In this document: positions 1-8,318 of the stretch, piece after piece
Layout: each line of letters begins with the position of its first letter
Numbering within the stretch: position 1 is the stretch's first letter
Source of the DNA: an uncultured Frankineae bacterium
GTDB taxonomy: Bacteria; Actinomycetota; Actinomycetes; Mycobacteriales; SCTD01
Direction of reading: 5' to 3'
Assembly: GCA_902805805.1 (NCBI GenBank)
Contig: CADCUE010000237.1
Span: 1-26,103 of the forward strand
Length of the DNA stretch: 26,103 nucleotides
Program-made: the position numbers and the translations under genes
Notes under the pieces: model-generated
What the model was told of the DNA's origin: nothing
Seen by the model: the letters and a program-made list of their open reading frames with translations, nothing else
The model's database searches: none

Positions 1-47
1 CCGCCTGGGGAGCTGACATCCCACGTGGACGTCCGCCACGAGATGTG

Positions 48-120
48 GCCCTGCAGTGGTGAGGTCCTCCATGGCGCAGCGCCGGGGCAGTGTCTACGGT
101 GGGGCCGTCCACTGCAGGGC
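48..120. repeat. 12-bp perfect inverted repeat with CTGCAG cores, upstream of the PucR-type regulator
   Basis: GCCCTGCAGTGG at 48-59 is the exact reverse complement of CCACTGCAGGGC at 109-120. Each arm holds the palindrome CTGCAG, and the two cores are centred 61 bp apart. The flanks also form an imperfect direct repeat: CTGCAG-T-GGTGAGGTCC at 51-67 and CTGCAG-GGCGAGGTCC at 112-127, with one gap and one mismatch. It sits just before the likely start of the regulator at 142, so an autoregulatory operator pair is a reasonable inference. A transcript hairpin with a 49-nt loop is the alternative. Confidence 0.55.
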
Positions 121-141
121 GAGGTCCGGCGGAGCGGGGAG

Positions 142-2190
142 GTGGGTCCGACCCATGCCGTCCGTGCCGCCGTGAGGGCCGAGTCCTCGAGCAGCGTCGG
201 CGACCGCCTGGCGTCGACCGCCCCGCCGACGACGTCGACGGTCGTGCACCGCCTGCTCGGACTGCTGGCGGTGGAGGCCCCCCTCGAGGACTTCCACGCC
301 GTGCTCGCCGATCCTGCGCTGACGTCGTCCGCCGGCGACGCGCAGCCGCTGCGCGACGCGGTCCGCGACGCCCTCCGGGTGCGGTCCCTGCTGGCCGCCC
401 GCCGGCGACGCGAGCAGGAGCTCAGCGCGCTGTACGAGACCGCAGGCGACCTGTCGTCCCTGCGCGATCTCGAAGCGGTCCTGCAGGCCATCGTGCGCCG
501 CGCGCGTCAGCTGCTCGACACCGATGCGGCCTACCTCATGCTGCACGACGAGTCCCGCCAGCTCACCTCCATGCGGGTCACCGACGGGATCCGCACCGAC
601 GCCTTCAAGGCGACGCAGCTGCAGCTCGGCGCCGGTCTCGGTGGCCTGGTCGCAGCCACCTGCGAGCCGTACGCGACCGCCGACTACACCTCCGACGAGC
701 GCCTGCAGCACCGCATCGACGACATCGTCGCGGGGGAGGGCCTGGTGGCGATCCTCGGCGTCCCGCTGCGCCGTCGCACGTCGGTGATCGGCGTGCTGTT
801 CGCGGCCAACCGGCGCCAGCGGCCCTTCAGCCGCGACGAGACCGCGCTGCTCACCTCGCTCGCCGACCACGCCGCGATCGCCCTCGAGAACGCCGCGCTG
901 TTCTCCGAGGTCCAGAGCGCCCTCGACGAGCTGCGGCAGGCCAACGAGCTGGTGCACCGCCACAGCGAGCAGGTCGAGCGCGCCACCGCCATGCACGAGC
1001 GGCTGCACACCGTGATGCTGTCCGGCGGTGGGCTGACCGGGGTGGCGCGAGTCGCCGAGGAGCTGCTGCGCGGCGACGTGGCGGTCGTCGACGCCTCCGG
1101 CCGCACGGTCGTCGTGGTCGGCGACGCCGCCCGCACCGAGGCCGTCCTCGAGCTCCTGACGGCGGAGCACGGCGCCCTGCCGGGGTGCGTCGGCGAGGAC
1201 GGCGACGGCGCCTCACCCGCGATGCTGCGGCACACCGTCTCGCACGACGGACCGGCGGGTACGCCGGTCACGCTGGTCCCGGTGCACGCGGGCGCCGAGG
1301 CCCTCGGCACGGTCCTGTTCGTCGGGCGGGCGCTCGACGACGTCGAGGTGCGCCTGCTGGAGCGCGCGGCGGTCGTCACCGCGCTGCTGCTGCTGCACGA
1401 GCGCTCGGTCGCCGAGGCCGAGCAGCACGTCCGGGGCGAGCTCATGGACGACCTGGTCGCCCTGCCGCAGCGCGACCCGCAGGCCCTGCACCGCCGTGCG
1501 GCGCACCTCGGCCTCGACCTGCGGACGCCGTACGTCGTCGTCGTGGCGCGCCCGACCGACGGCGACGCGTGCGCCGCCGCGCTGCGCGCCGGTGTGCTGC
1601 CGGGAGACCCACGGCCGGGTCTGCACGCCCTGCACTCGGGCGACCTCGTGCTGCTGGTGCGGGCCGACGGAGCGGGGCCCGGTGCGGCCTCGGCGGTCGC
1701 AGCGCAGGTGTGCGCCCAGCTGACGGCGGCGAGCGCGTGCTCGTTCACCGTGGGCGCCGCCGGCCCGGCCACCGGCACCGGCGCGGTGCCCGAGCTGCAC
1801 CGCGACGCCGTCCGCTGCTGCGAGGTCCTGCTCTCCCTGGGCCGCACCGGCCAGTCCGCCAGCGCCGACGACCTCGGCGTCTACGGGCTCCTGCTCGGCT
1901 CGGCCGGACGCGCCGACGTCACGCGCTTCGTGCGGCGCACCGTCGGACCCGTGCTGGACTACGACCGCGACCGGGGCAGCGAGCTCGCCCGGACGCTGCT
2001 CACCTGGTACTCCTGCGGCGGCAACCTCACCCGGACGGCCGCCGAGCTCTACGTGCACGTCAACACGCTGTACCAGCGGCTGGACCGGGTGACCTCCCTG
2101 CTCGGCGACGGGTGGCGCTCCGGCGACGGAGCCCTGCAGGCCCATCTCGCCCTGCAGGCGCACCGCGCGCTCGGCCCCGATCCGACGTGA
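142..2190 (+). CDS. GAF-domain PucR/CdaR-type transcriptional regulator
   Basis: Likely transcription factor for the downstream ketone-body genes. From the GTG at 142 it is about 682 aa. A GAF sensor domain spans roughly residues 91-254 (VPLRRRTSVIGVLFAANRR, then a Phe-Ser-x-x-Glu stretch and DHAAIALENA). A probable coiled-coil linker follows (255-291), then a divergent CdaR-like middle region. A C-terminal PucR-type helix-turn-helix lies at about 615-675, with NLTRTAAELYVHVNTLYQRL matching the HTH_30 signature. The frame is open from GTG 25. I prefer GTG 142 because GGAGCGGGGAG lies directly upstream and the inverted repeat at 48-120 would then be non-coding; GTG 172 is also possible. It ends 35 bp before the CoA-transferase genes, which suggests local control. 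The GAF ligand is unknown. Confidence 0.85.
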   Translation: MGPTHAVRAAVRAESSSSVGDRLASTAPPTTSTVVHRLLGLLAVEAPLEDFHAVLADPALTSSAGDAQPLRDAVRDALRVRSLLAARRRREQELSALYETAGDLSSLRDLEAVLQAIVRRARQLLDTDAAYLMLHDESRQLTSMRVTDGIRTDAFKATQLQLGAGLGGLVAATCEPYATADYTSDERLQHRIDDIVAGEGLVAILGVPLRRRTSVIGVLFAANRRQRPFSRDETALLTSLADHAAIALENAALFSEVQSALDELRQANELVHRHSEQVERATAMHERLHTVMLSGGGLTGVARVAEELLRGDVAVVDASGRTVVVVGDAARTEAVLELLTAEHGALPGCVGEDGDGASPAMLRHTVSHDGPAGTPVTLVPVHAGAEALGTVLFVGRALDDVEVRLLERAAVVTALLLLHERSVAEAEQHVRGELMDDLVALPQRDPQALHRRAAHLGLDLRTPYVVVVARPTDGDACAAALRAGVLPGDPRPGLHALHSGDLVLLVRADGAGPGAASAVAAQVCAQLTAASACSFTVGAAGPATGTGAVPELHRDAVRCCEVLLSLGRTGQSASADDLGVYGLLLGSAGRADVTRFVRRTVGPVLDYDRDRGSELARTLLTWYSCGGNLTRTAAELYVHVNTLYQRLDRVTSLLGDGWRSGDGALQAHLALQAHRALGPDPT

Positions 2191-2225
2191 CCGACCGCTC
2201 GACGACCGAAGGACAGAGGAGACGC

Positions 2226-3020
2226 ATGGACAAGGTGGTGGGCAGTGCCGCCGAGGCAGTGGCGGACGTGGCGCGCGGCTCGTCGCTCGCCGTGGGGGGG
2301 TTCGGGCTGTGCGGCGTGCCGAGCGCGCTGATCGCTGCGCTGCTGGACAGCGGCGTGGACGAGCTCGAGACGGTGAGCAACAACTGCGGCGTGGACCAGT
2401 GGGGGCTCGGCATGCTGCTGGCCGCCAAGCGGATCCGCCGCACCACCGGCTCGTACGTGGGGGAGAACAAGGAGTTCGAGCGGCAGTTCCTCGGCGGTGA
2501 GCTCGAGGTGGAGCTGACCCCGCAGGGGACGCTGGCCGAGCGCCTGCGGGCGGGCGGTGCGGGCATCCCGGCGTTCTTCACCCCGGCAGGCGTCGGGACC
2601 CAGGTCGCCGAGGGCGGACTGCCCCTGCGCTACGACGGCTCGGGCGGCGTCGCGATGGCCAGCGAGCCCAAGGAGACGCGCGAGTTCGACGGGCAGACGT
2701 ACGTGCTCGAGCGCGCGATCCGGACCGACTTCGCGCTGGTGCACGCCCGCTACGGCGACCGGCACGGCAACCTCGTCTACGCCAGGTCGGCGGCCAACTT
2801 CAACCCGCTGTGCGCCGCGGCGGGACGCGTGACCATCGCGGAGGTCGAGGAGCTGGTCGACGCCGGTGAGCTCGACCCGGCGACCGTCCACACGCCGGGC
2901 ATCTTCGTGCAGCGGGTCGTGCACGTGCCCGACGCCGAGAAGCGCGTCGAGAAGCGCACCGTGCGCGCCCCTTCCGATCCGCAGGTTCCGGCGGCTGCCG
3001 GCGACGAGACGAGGCCCTGA
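2226..3020 (+). CDS. scoA: 3-oxoacid CoA-transferase, subunit A
   Basis: Alpha subunit of a succinyl-CoA:3-ketoacid (acetoacetate) CoA-transferase, which moves CoA from succinyl-CoA or acetyl-CoA to acetoacetate in the cytosol. 264 aa, the normal bacterial length. Visible family signatures are GGFGLCGVP at residues 24-32, the [12 protein letters not shown] block, the Gly-Ser-Tyr-Val-Gly-Glu-Asn-Lys block and the [13 protein letters not shown] stretch. ATG 2226 is chosen because AGAGGAG at 2215-2221 sits at ideal spacing. The frame is open far upstream, but that part lies antiphase inside the regulator gene. The stop is 1 nt before subunit B, typical of these heterodimers. Acetate or another short acid as CoA acceptor cannot be excluded, but the adjacent 3-hydroxybutyrate dehydrogenase favours acetoacetate. 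Confidence 0.93.
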   Translation: MDKVVGSAAEAVADVARGSSLAVGGFGLCGVPSALIAALLDSGVDELETVSNNCGVDQWGLGMLLAAKRIRRTTGSYVGENKEFERQFLGGELEVELTPQGTLAERLRAGGAGIPAFFTPAGVGTQVAEGGLPLRYDGSGGVAMASEPKETREFDGQTYVLERAIRTDFALVHARYGDRHGNLVYARSAANFNPLCAAAGRVTIAEVEELVDAGELDPATVHTPGIFVQRVVHVPDAEKRVEKRTVRAPSDPQVPAAAGDETRP

Positions 3021-3021
3021 C

Positions 3022-3681
3022 ATGCCGCTCACACGGGACGAGCTCGCCGCGCGGGTGGCGCGCGAGCTGGCGGACGGGTCGTACGTCAACCTCGGGATCG
3101 GGCTGCCGACGCTGGTCCCCAACCACGTGCCGGACGGGGTCCACGTGGTCCTGCAGTCCGAGAACGGCGTGCTCGGCGTGGGTCCCTACCCGACGTCGGA
3201 GGAGGTCGACCCCGACCTCATCAACGCCGGCAAGGAGACCGTCACGGTCCTTGCGGGCGCGTCGTTCTTCGACTCCGCGAGCTCGTTCTCGATGATCCGC
3301 GGCGGTCACGTCGACGTCGCCGTGCTCGGGGCGATGCAGGTGTCCGCGCGGGGCGACCTGGCCAACTGGATGATCCCCGGCAAGATGGTCAAGGGGATGG
3401 GCGGCGCCATGGACCTCGTCCACGGGGCCAAGCGGGTCCTGGTGATGATGGAGCACACGGCGCGGGGCGGCGGTCACAAGATCGTCGACGAGTGCTCCCT
3501 GCCGCTGACCGGCTCGGCCTGCGTGCAGCGCATCCTCACCGACCTGGCGGTCATCGACGTCGAGCCGTCCGGGCTGGTGCTGCGCGAGACCGCGCCGGGC
3601 GTCAGCGTCGACGACGTGCGGGCGGCCACCGGCCCGGAGCTCACCGTCCGTCTCGACCCCACCGCTGGAGGATCCGCATGA
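3022..3681 (+). CDS. scoB: 3-oxoacid CoA-transferase, subunit B
   Basis: Beta subunit carrying the catalytic glutamate of the CoA-transferase. 219 aa. The oxyanion-hole/CoA-binding motif NLGIGLPT is at residues 23-30, and the active-site motif SENG is at 46-49, with Glu47 the expected residue forming the glutamyl-CoA thioester. The later [15 protein letters not shown] and [16 protein letters not shown] blocks are typical of SCOT B subunits. Its ATG lies 1 nt after the stop of subunit A. Its own stop overlaps the next start as ATGA, so the three enzymes are probably translated together. Nothing is missing compared with the family. Confidence 0.94.
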   Translation: MPLTRDELAARVARELADGSYVNLGIGLPTLVPNHVPDGVHVVLQSENGVLGVGPYPTSEEVDPDLINAGKETVTVLAGASFFDSASSFSMIRGGHVDVAVLGAMQVSARGDLANWMIPGKMVKGMGGAMDLVHGAKRVLVMMEHTARGGGHKIVDECSLPLTGSACVQRILTDLAVIDVEPSGLVLRETAPGVSVDDVRAATGPELTVRLDPTAGGSA

Positions 3682-4475
3682 CCGCGACCGTCGCCGATCT
3701 CGGGCCGTCCGCGCTCGACCTGCCCGGCCGGCGCGTCGTCGTCACCGGCGGCGGCAGCGGCATCGGCGCGGCCTGCGCCGCGCGGCTGGCGACGGCCGGC
3801 GCCGAGGTCGTCGTGCTCGACCTGTCCGCCGAGGCGGCCGAGCGGGTCGCCGCCGAGGTCGGCGGGCAGGCGCTGGTCGCCGACCTCGGCGACGCCGAGG
3901 CGGTCGGGCGGCTCTGCGCGCCGGGCGGCCCGGTCTCGACGGCCGACGTCGTCGTCAACAACGCCGGTCTGCAGCACGTCTCGCCGCTCGAGGAGTTCCC
4001 GCCCGAGCGCTTCTCGCTCATCCTGCGCGTGATGCTCGACGCGCCGTTCCAGCTGGTGCGCGCGGCGCTGCCGCACATGTACGCCCAGGGCTGGGGCCGG
4101 GTCGTCAACATCTCCTCCGTGCACGGCCTGCGGGCCAGCCCCAACAAGTCGGCGTACGTCGCGGCCAAGCACGGGCTCGAGGGGCTGTCCAAGGTCATCG
4201 CCCTGGAGGGCGGGGGCCGCGGGGTCACGTCCAACACCGTCTGCCCGGGCTACGTCCGCACGCCGCTCGTGGAGGGGCAGATCGCCGCCCAGGCCCGGAC
4301 GCACGGCATCGCCGAGGACGAGGTGGTCAGCAAGGTGATGCTGACCCAGCCGGCGATCAAGCGGCTGATCGAGCCGGCGGAGGTCGCCGAGCTGGTGGCC
4401 TACCTGTGCTCGCCGGCGGGCTCGTTCGCCAACGGCAGCTCCTTCGTCCTCGACGGCGGCTGGTCCGCGCGCTGA
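3678..4475 (+). CDS. bdhA: 3-hydroxybutyrate dehydrogenase (SDR family)
   Basis: NAD-dependent oxidation of D-3-hydroxybutyrate to acetoacetate, which then feeds the CoA-transferase. 265 aa, classical short-chain dehydrogenase. The cofactor motif TGGGSGIG is at 23-30, NNAG at 94-97, and the catalytic Ser147-Tyr160-Lys164. The substrate-contact residues known from the Pseudomonas fragi enzyme (Gln94, His144, Lys152, Gln196) appear here at a constant +5 offset as Gln99, His149, Lys157 and Gln201, which makes the substrate assignment firmer than for a generic SDR. The start ATG overlaps the stop of subunit B (ATGA), giving translational coupling. A 160-bp gap follows before the transporter genes. 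Confidence 0.92.
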   Translation: MTATVADLGPSALDLPGRRVVVTGGGSGIGAACAARLATAGAEVVVLDLSAEAAERVAAEVGGQALVADLGDAEAVGRLCAPGGPVSTADVVVNNAGLQHVSPLEEFPPERFSLILRVMLDAPFQLVRAALPHMYAQGWGRVVNISSVHGLRASPNKSAYVAAKHGLEGLSKVIALEGGGRGVTSNTVCPGYVRTPLVEGQIAAQARTHGIAEDEVVSKVMLTQPAIKRLIEPAEVAELVAYLCSPAGSFANGSSFVLDGGWSAR

Positions 4476-4620
4476 TCCCGACACACCCCCTGTGGAGGTT
4501 GTTGTCAGCCGCTCGGTGCGGCAACGTGGGGGATGCACAGTGACGCAGGTCTCCACGTGTGGTGTCCTCTCCTCGGTCCGCCGTGCCCTCCCGTCCTCCG
4601 CACGTCCGGCCACGCGCACG

Positions 4621-4627
4621 AGAGGAG
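4621..4627 (+). promoter_or_regulatory. Ribosome binding site selecting a TTG start for livF
   Basis: AGAGGAG lies 8 nt before TTG 4636. No ATG or GTG in the same frame is as well placed, and translation from TTG begins directly with the conserved LEVQDL start of LivF proteins. The rest of the gap 4476-4635 shows no convincing promoter. It holds one short GCCGC/GCGGC dyad near 4506-4520 that is too weak to call a terminator. Confidence 0.7.
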
Positions 4628-4635
4628 CTCCACCC

Positions 4636-5424
4636 TTGCTCGAGGTCCAGGACCTGAGAGTCACGTACGGCGGTGCGGTCGAGGCCCTGCGCGGCATCAC
4701 CCTGCAGGTGCCGGACGGCAAGGTCGTCGCAGTGCTCGGCAGCAACGGCGCAGGCAAGACGACCCTGCTGCGCACCGTCTCGTCCGTCCTGCGGCTGCAC
4801 AAGGGCCGGGTCGAGTCCGGATCGGTCACCTTCGACGGCCAGACCCTGCTCGGCAAGGACCCGTCGCAGTGCGTCGACATGGGGTTGGTCCAGGTCCCCG
4901 AGGGCCGTCGGATCTTCAGCCGCCTCACCGTGGAGGAGAACCTGCGCGCCGGCGGGATGGGCGCCCGCGACAAGAGCGCGAAGAAGGCGGCCCAGCAGCG
5001 CGTCTACGACCTGTTCCCGGTCCTGGCCGAGCGCCGCACCGGCCGGGCGGGGCTGCTGTCGGGTGGTGAGCAGCAGATGCTCGCGATCGGCCGGGCGCTC
5101 ATGGCCGCCCCCAAGCTGCTGCTGCTCGACGAGCCGTCGCTCGGTCTGGCGCCGCGGATCATCGGTCAGATCGGCGAGATCATCAGCGAGATCAACCGGC
5201 AGGGCACCAGCGTGCTGCTGGTCGAGCAGAACGCCACCATGGCGCTCGACGTCGCCGACCTCGCCTACGTCCTCGACGTCGGCGAGGTGTCGCTCCAGGG
5301 CGACGCCAAGGAGCTCGCCGCGACCGACGAGGTGCAGAAGCTCTACCTCGGCCACGGCAGCGACGCCGACGAGGTCCACGCCGTCGTCAGCACCGGCAAG
5401 ACGCTGAGCAGGTGGACGGCGTGA
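4636..5424 (+). CDS. livF: Branched-chain amino acid-type ABC transporter ATPase (LivF)
   Basis: One of two ATPases that power a hydrophobic-amino-acid-type importer at the inner face of the membrane. 262 aa from the TTG. Walker A GSNGAGKT is at 35-42, followed by the Q-loop region PEGRRIF, the ABC signature LSGGEQQMLAIGRAL, Walker B LLLLDEPSLGL and the LVEQNATMAL switch region in which Gln replaces the usual His, normal for LivF. The gene order is unusual in that LivF comes first and the binding protein last. The stop overlaps the livG start as GTGA. The frame is open upstream to GTG 4492, but that extension has no family homology I recognise. Confidence 0.93.
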   Translation: MLEVQDLRVTYGGAVEALRGITLQVPDGKVVAVLGSNGAGKTTLLRTVSSVLRLHKGRVESGSVTFDGQTLLGKDPSQCVDMGLVQVPEGRRIFSRLTVEENLRAGGMGARDKSAKKAAQQRVYDLFPVLAERRTGRAGLLSGGEQQMLAIGRALMAAPKLLLLDEPSLGLAPRIIGQIGEIISEINRQGTSVLLVEQNATMALDVADLAYVLDVGEVSLQGDAKELAATDEVQKLYLGHGSDADEVHAVVSTGKTLSRWTA

Positions 5425-6263
5425 GCGTCCGGATCGACGCGGACGCCGGTCCCGCGTCCGCGGGCGACCGCGGCATCCCCCCGCTGGTGGCCGAGGCCGT
5501 CACCGTGCAGTTCGGCGCCCTCAAGGCGCTGTCGGAGGTGTCGTTCACCGTCGAGCCCGGCACGATCCACGCGATCATCGGCCCGAACGGCGCCGGCAAG
5601 AGCACGATGTTCAACGTCCTGTCCGGCGTCTACAAAGCGACCTCCGGCGAGGTGCGGTTCGGCGACGCGCTGCTGACGAGCCTGCGGCCGCACCAGATCG
5701 CCAAGCTCCGCGTGGCACGCGCCTTCCAGAACATCGCGCTGTCCGGCACGCAGACGGTGGCGGAGAACCTCATGCTCGGTCGCCACCACCTGACCAAGGC
5801 GGGCTTCCTGGCCGCCGGGCTGCGGCTGCCCAAGGCGACCCGCGAAGGTCGGCTGCACGGCGAGCGGGTCCGCGACATCGCCGAGTTCCTCGAGCTCGGC
5901 GACAAGCTCGACATCCCGGTCGGCGTCCTGTCCTACGGCGACCAGAAGCGCGTCGAGGTCGCCCGGGCGCTGTGCACCGAGCCCGACCTGCTCCTGCTCG
6001 ACGAGCCGGTGGCCGGCATGAACGTCGAGGAGACCCGCCGCATGGCGGCCGCGGTCCTCGAGATCCGCTCCGCGCTGGGCATCTCCGTCGTCCTCGTCGA
6101 GCACGACATGGGCATGGTCATGGGCATCGCCGACCGCATCACGGTCCTCGACTTCGGCCGCCGCATCGCCGACGGCACGCCCGAGCAGATCCAGTCCGAC
6201 CCGGAGGTCATCCGCGCCTACCTGGGCAGCGGCGACGAGACGACCCAGGAGCCCTCCGCATGA
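5421..6263 (+). CDS. livG: Branched-chain amino acid-type ABC transporter ATPase (LivG)
   Basis: Second ATPase of the HAAT-family importer. 280 aa from GTG 5421, which overlaps the livF stop (GTGA); GTG 5412 is an alternative start. Walker A GPNGAGKS is at 54-61, the family-typical ARAFQNIALSGTQTVAENLM segment follows, the signature reads LSYGDQKRVEVARAL (variant Tyr, common in LivG), then Walker B LLLLDEPVAGM and the H-loop VEHDMGMVMGI. The N-terminus carries about 20 extra residues rich in Ala, Gly and Asp before the ABC domain. The end overlaps livH as ATGA. Confidence 0.93.
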   Translation: MSVRIDADAGPASAGDRGIPPLVAEAVTVQFGALKALSEVSFTVEPGTIHAIIGPNGAGKSTMFNVLSGVYKATSGEVRFGDALLTSLRPHQIAKLRVARAFQNIALSGTQTVAENLMLGRHHLTKAGFLAAGLRLPKATREGRLHGERVRDIAEFLELGDKLDIPVGVLSYGDQKRVEVARALCTEPDLLLLDEPVAGMNVEETRRMAAAVLEIRSALGISVVLVEHDMGMVMGIADRITVLDFGRRIADGTPEQIQSDPEVIRAYLGSGDETTQEPSA

Positions 6264-7150
6264 CGCTGTTCCTGTCCCTGCTCCTGAACGGGCTGTCGCT
6301 CGGCGCGCTGTACGCGCTGATCGCGCTCGGCTTCAGCGTGATCTTCAAGGCGTCCGAGGTCGTGAGCTTCATGCACGGCTCGCTGCTGCTGTTCGGCGCC
6401 TACACGACCGCCCGGCTCGCCGCCGACATGCCCTTCGGCTACGCGGTGCTGCTCGGCATCGGCCTGACCGCCGGCGTCGGCCTGCTGGTGGAGCGGCTGC
6501 TCATCAACCGGCTGCGCGGCGCCTCGGTCATCAGCCTGGCGATCCTCACCATCGGCGTCGACATCATCCTGGTCACCGAGCTGACCCGCCGGATCGGCTC
6601 CGACATCCTCAACATGCCGGCGCCGTGGGGCGGCGGGGTCATCCGCTTCGGCGACGTGGGCATCACCACCAACCGCGCCATCGCGATGGTCGTCGCCGCC
6701 GTGCTCATCGGGCTGTTCTTCGCGGCCTTCCGGTTCTCCGACTGGGGAGTCGCGATGCGCGCCAACGCCGAGGACGGCGAGACCGCCGCGCTGATGGGCA
6801 TCAAGCCCGGCCGGGTCTCCGCCACCGCCTGGGTCGTCGGCGCGGGCCTGGCCGCCGTCGCCGGCCTGTTCCTGGTCGGCTCACCGACTCCCGGCGTCGC
6901 ACCGGGCATCCAGGCCGTCGCCCTGAGGGCGTTCCCGGCCGCGATCCTCGGCGGGCTCGACAGCACCGGCGGCGCGCTCGTCGGCGGTCTGATCATCGGC
7001 CTCGCGGAGTCGTTCGCCTCCGGCTACCAGGACCAGATCCTGTTCCTCGGCCGCGGCTTCGGCGACGTCGTCCCCTACGTCGTCATGATCCTCGTGCTGC
7101 TCGTCCGCCCGTCCGGCCTGTTCGGGACCCGGGAGCTGACCCGTGTCTGA
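6260..7150 (+). CDS. livH: Branched-chain amino acid-type ABC permease (LivH)
   Basis: First membrane subunit of the importer. 296 aa with about eight hydrophobic segments. It opens with the typical NGLSLGALYALIALGFSVIF stretch of LivH, and carries GDVGITTNRAIAM and the cytoplasmic coupling segment around MRANAEDGETAALMGI, which contacts the ATPases. The AILGGLDSTGGALVGGLIIG region near the C-terminus is also a family hallmark. ATG 6260 overlaps the livG stop. The stop lies 8 nt inside livM, so the permease pair is tightly coupled. Confidence 0.93.
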   Translation: MTLFLSLLLNGLSLGALYALIALGFSVIFKASEVVSFMHGSLLLFGAYTTARLAADMPFGYAVLLGIGLTAGVGLLVERLLINRLRGASVISLAILTIGVDIILVTELTRRIGSDILNMPAPWGGGVIRFGDVGITTNRAIAMVVAAVLIGLFFAAFRFSDWGVAMRANAEDGETAALMGIKPGRVSATAWVVGAGLAAVAGLFLVGSPTPGVAPGIQAVALRAFPAAILGGLDSTGGALVGGLIIGLAESFASGYQDQILFLGRGFGDVVPYVVMILVLLVRPSGLFGTRELTRV

Positions 7151-8318
7151 CACCGCGACCCGCACCCTGGGCGACGAGGTCGCCGCCACCCCGATGGCCA
7201 CGGCGTCGGGAGGCAAGAAGCCGGTCAAGCGGCTGATGGTCCTCGCCGCCTTCGTCGTCATGCTCGTCGTGCCCTACTACGTCGAGCCGTTCTGGAGCCA
7301 GGTCGCGTTCGGTGTCTTCGCCGCCGCCATCGGCGCGATCGGCCTGAACCTGCTCGTCGGGACGACCGGCCAGCTGTCCCTGGCGCACGCCTTCTTCCTC
7401 GCGGTCGGGGCAGCCACCTACTGCTACGTGTCCGGCGAGCCCGGCGGCACGGCCACGGCGGTCGACGGCCTCGGCGCCCCGCCGGTCGTGGGGATGCTCT
7501 GCGGCGTGGCGCTCGCCGGACTGGCCGGGCTGCTGTTCAGCCCCATCGCGGCCCGGCTGCGTGGCATCTACCTCGGTGTCGCGTCCCTCGGTCTGGTCTT
7601 CATCGGCCAGCACCTGCTGAACACTCTGGAGAAGGTCACCGGCGGCTTCAACGGCCGCTCGACCCCGACCTTCGCCGTCCCGGGCTTCACCTTCGGCAGC
7701 AGCGACCCCGACCTGTTCGTGCTCGGCGTGCCGTTCGGCGAGGCCGAGCGCGAGTACTACCTGGGGCTCTTCCTGCTCGCCGCCGCCTGGTGGTTCGCCC
7801 ACAACCTGCTGCGCAGCCGGCCCGGTCGGGCGCTCCAGACGCTGCGCGACTCCGAGACGGCCGCGGCCGTCATGGGGGTGCACGTGCAGGGCTACAAGGC
7901 GCGCGTGTTCTTCGTCAGCTCCCTCTACGCCGGCCTCGCCGGGGTGCTCACCGCGCTGTCGATCGGCGCCATCGCTCCCGAGTCCTTCACGCTCGAGGTC
8001 TCGGTGCTGTACCTCGCCATGATCGTGCTCGGCGGCCTGGGCTCGGTCGGCGGCGCGGTCGCCGGGGCGGCCTTCGTGGCGGCTCTGCCGGTCGTCTTCC
8101 AGCGCTACGCCGACGTCCTGCCGCTGCTGTCGCAGCCCGGCCAGGGCGGCCTGTCGGCGCCGCAGGGCGCGCGCATCCTGTTCGGCATCACCATCATCGC
8201 CGTCGTCCTGTTCCAGCCGGCGGGTCTCGCCGGCCTGGCGCGCCGCCGACCCCGTCGACCGTCCCGCTCCACCTCCGTCGAACCATCCACCGCACCAGCA
8301 CAAGGGAGCACCACATGA
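7143..8318 (+). CDS. livM: Branched-chain amino acid-type ABC permease (LivM)
   Basis: Second membrane subunit. 391 aa, at the long end for LivM. A cytoplasmic N-terminal arm of about 30 residues precedes the first hydrophobic segment. Family marks are LNLLVGTTGQLSLAHAFFLA, the RLRGIYLGVASLGLVFI segment, the coupling region LRDSETAAAVMGVHV and IVLGGLGSVGGAVAGAAFV. The C-terminus is a polar tail rich in Arg, Pro, Ser and Thr. GTG 7143 overlaps livH by 8 bp, and the stop overlaps the binding-protein start as ATGA. The livK-like ribosome binding site AAGGGAG (8302-8308) is embedded in its last codons. Confidence 0.92.
   Translation: MSDTATRTLGDEVAATPMATASGGKKPVKRLMVLAAFVVMLVVPYYVEPFWSQVAFGVFAAAIGAIGLNLLVGTTGQLSLAHAFFLAVGAATYCYVSGEPGGTATAVDGLGAPPVVGMLCGVALAGLAGLLFSPIAARLRGIYLGVASLGLVFIGQHLLNTLEKVTGGFNGRSTPTFAVPGFTFGSSDPDLFVLGVPFGEAEREYYLGLFLLAAAWWFAHNLLRSRPGRALQTLRDSETAAAVMGVHVQGYKARVFFVSSLYAGLAGVLTALSIGAIAPESFTLEVSVLYLAMIVLGGLGSVGGAVAGAAFVAALPVVFQRYADVLPLLSQPGQGGLSAPQGARILFGITIIAVVLFQPAGLAGLARRRPRRPSRSTSVEPSTAPAQGSTT

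Noticed and set aside
25..141. GTG 25 as start of the PucR-type regulator
   Set aside because: It would place the inverted repeat inside the coding region and add about 39 residues without homology; GTG 142 has a better ribosome binding site.
1213..2163. Long minus-strand frame opposite the PucR-type regulator
   Set aside because: No family features, and a composition typical of a shadow of the + strand gene.
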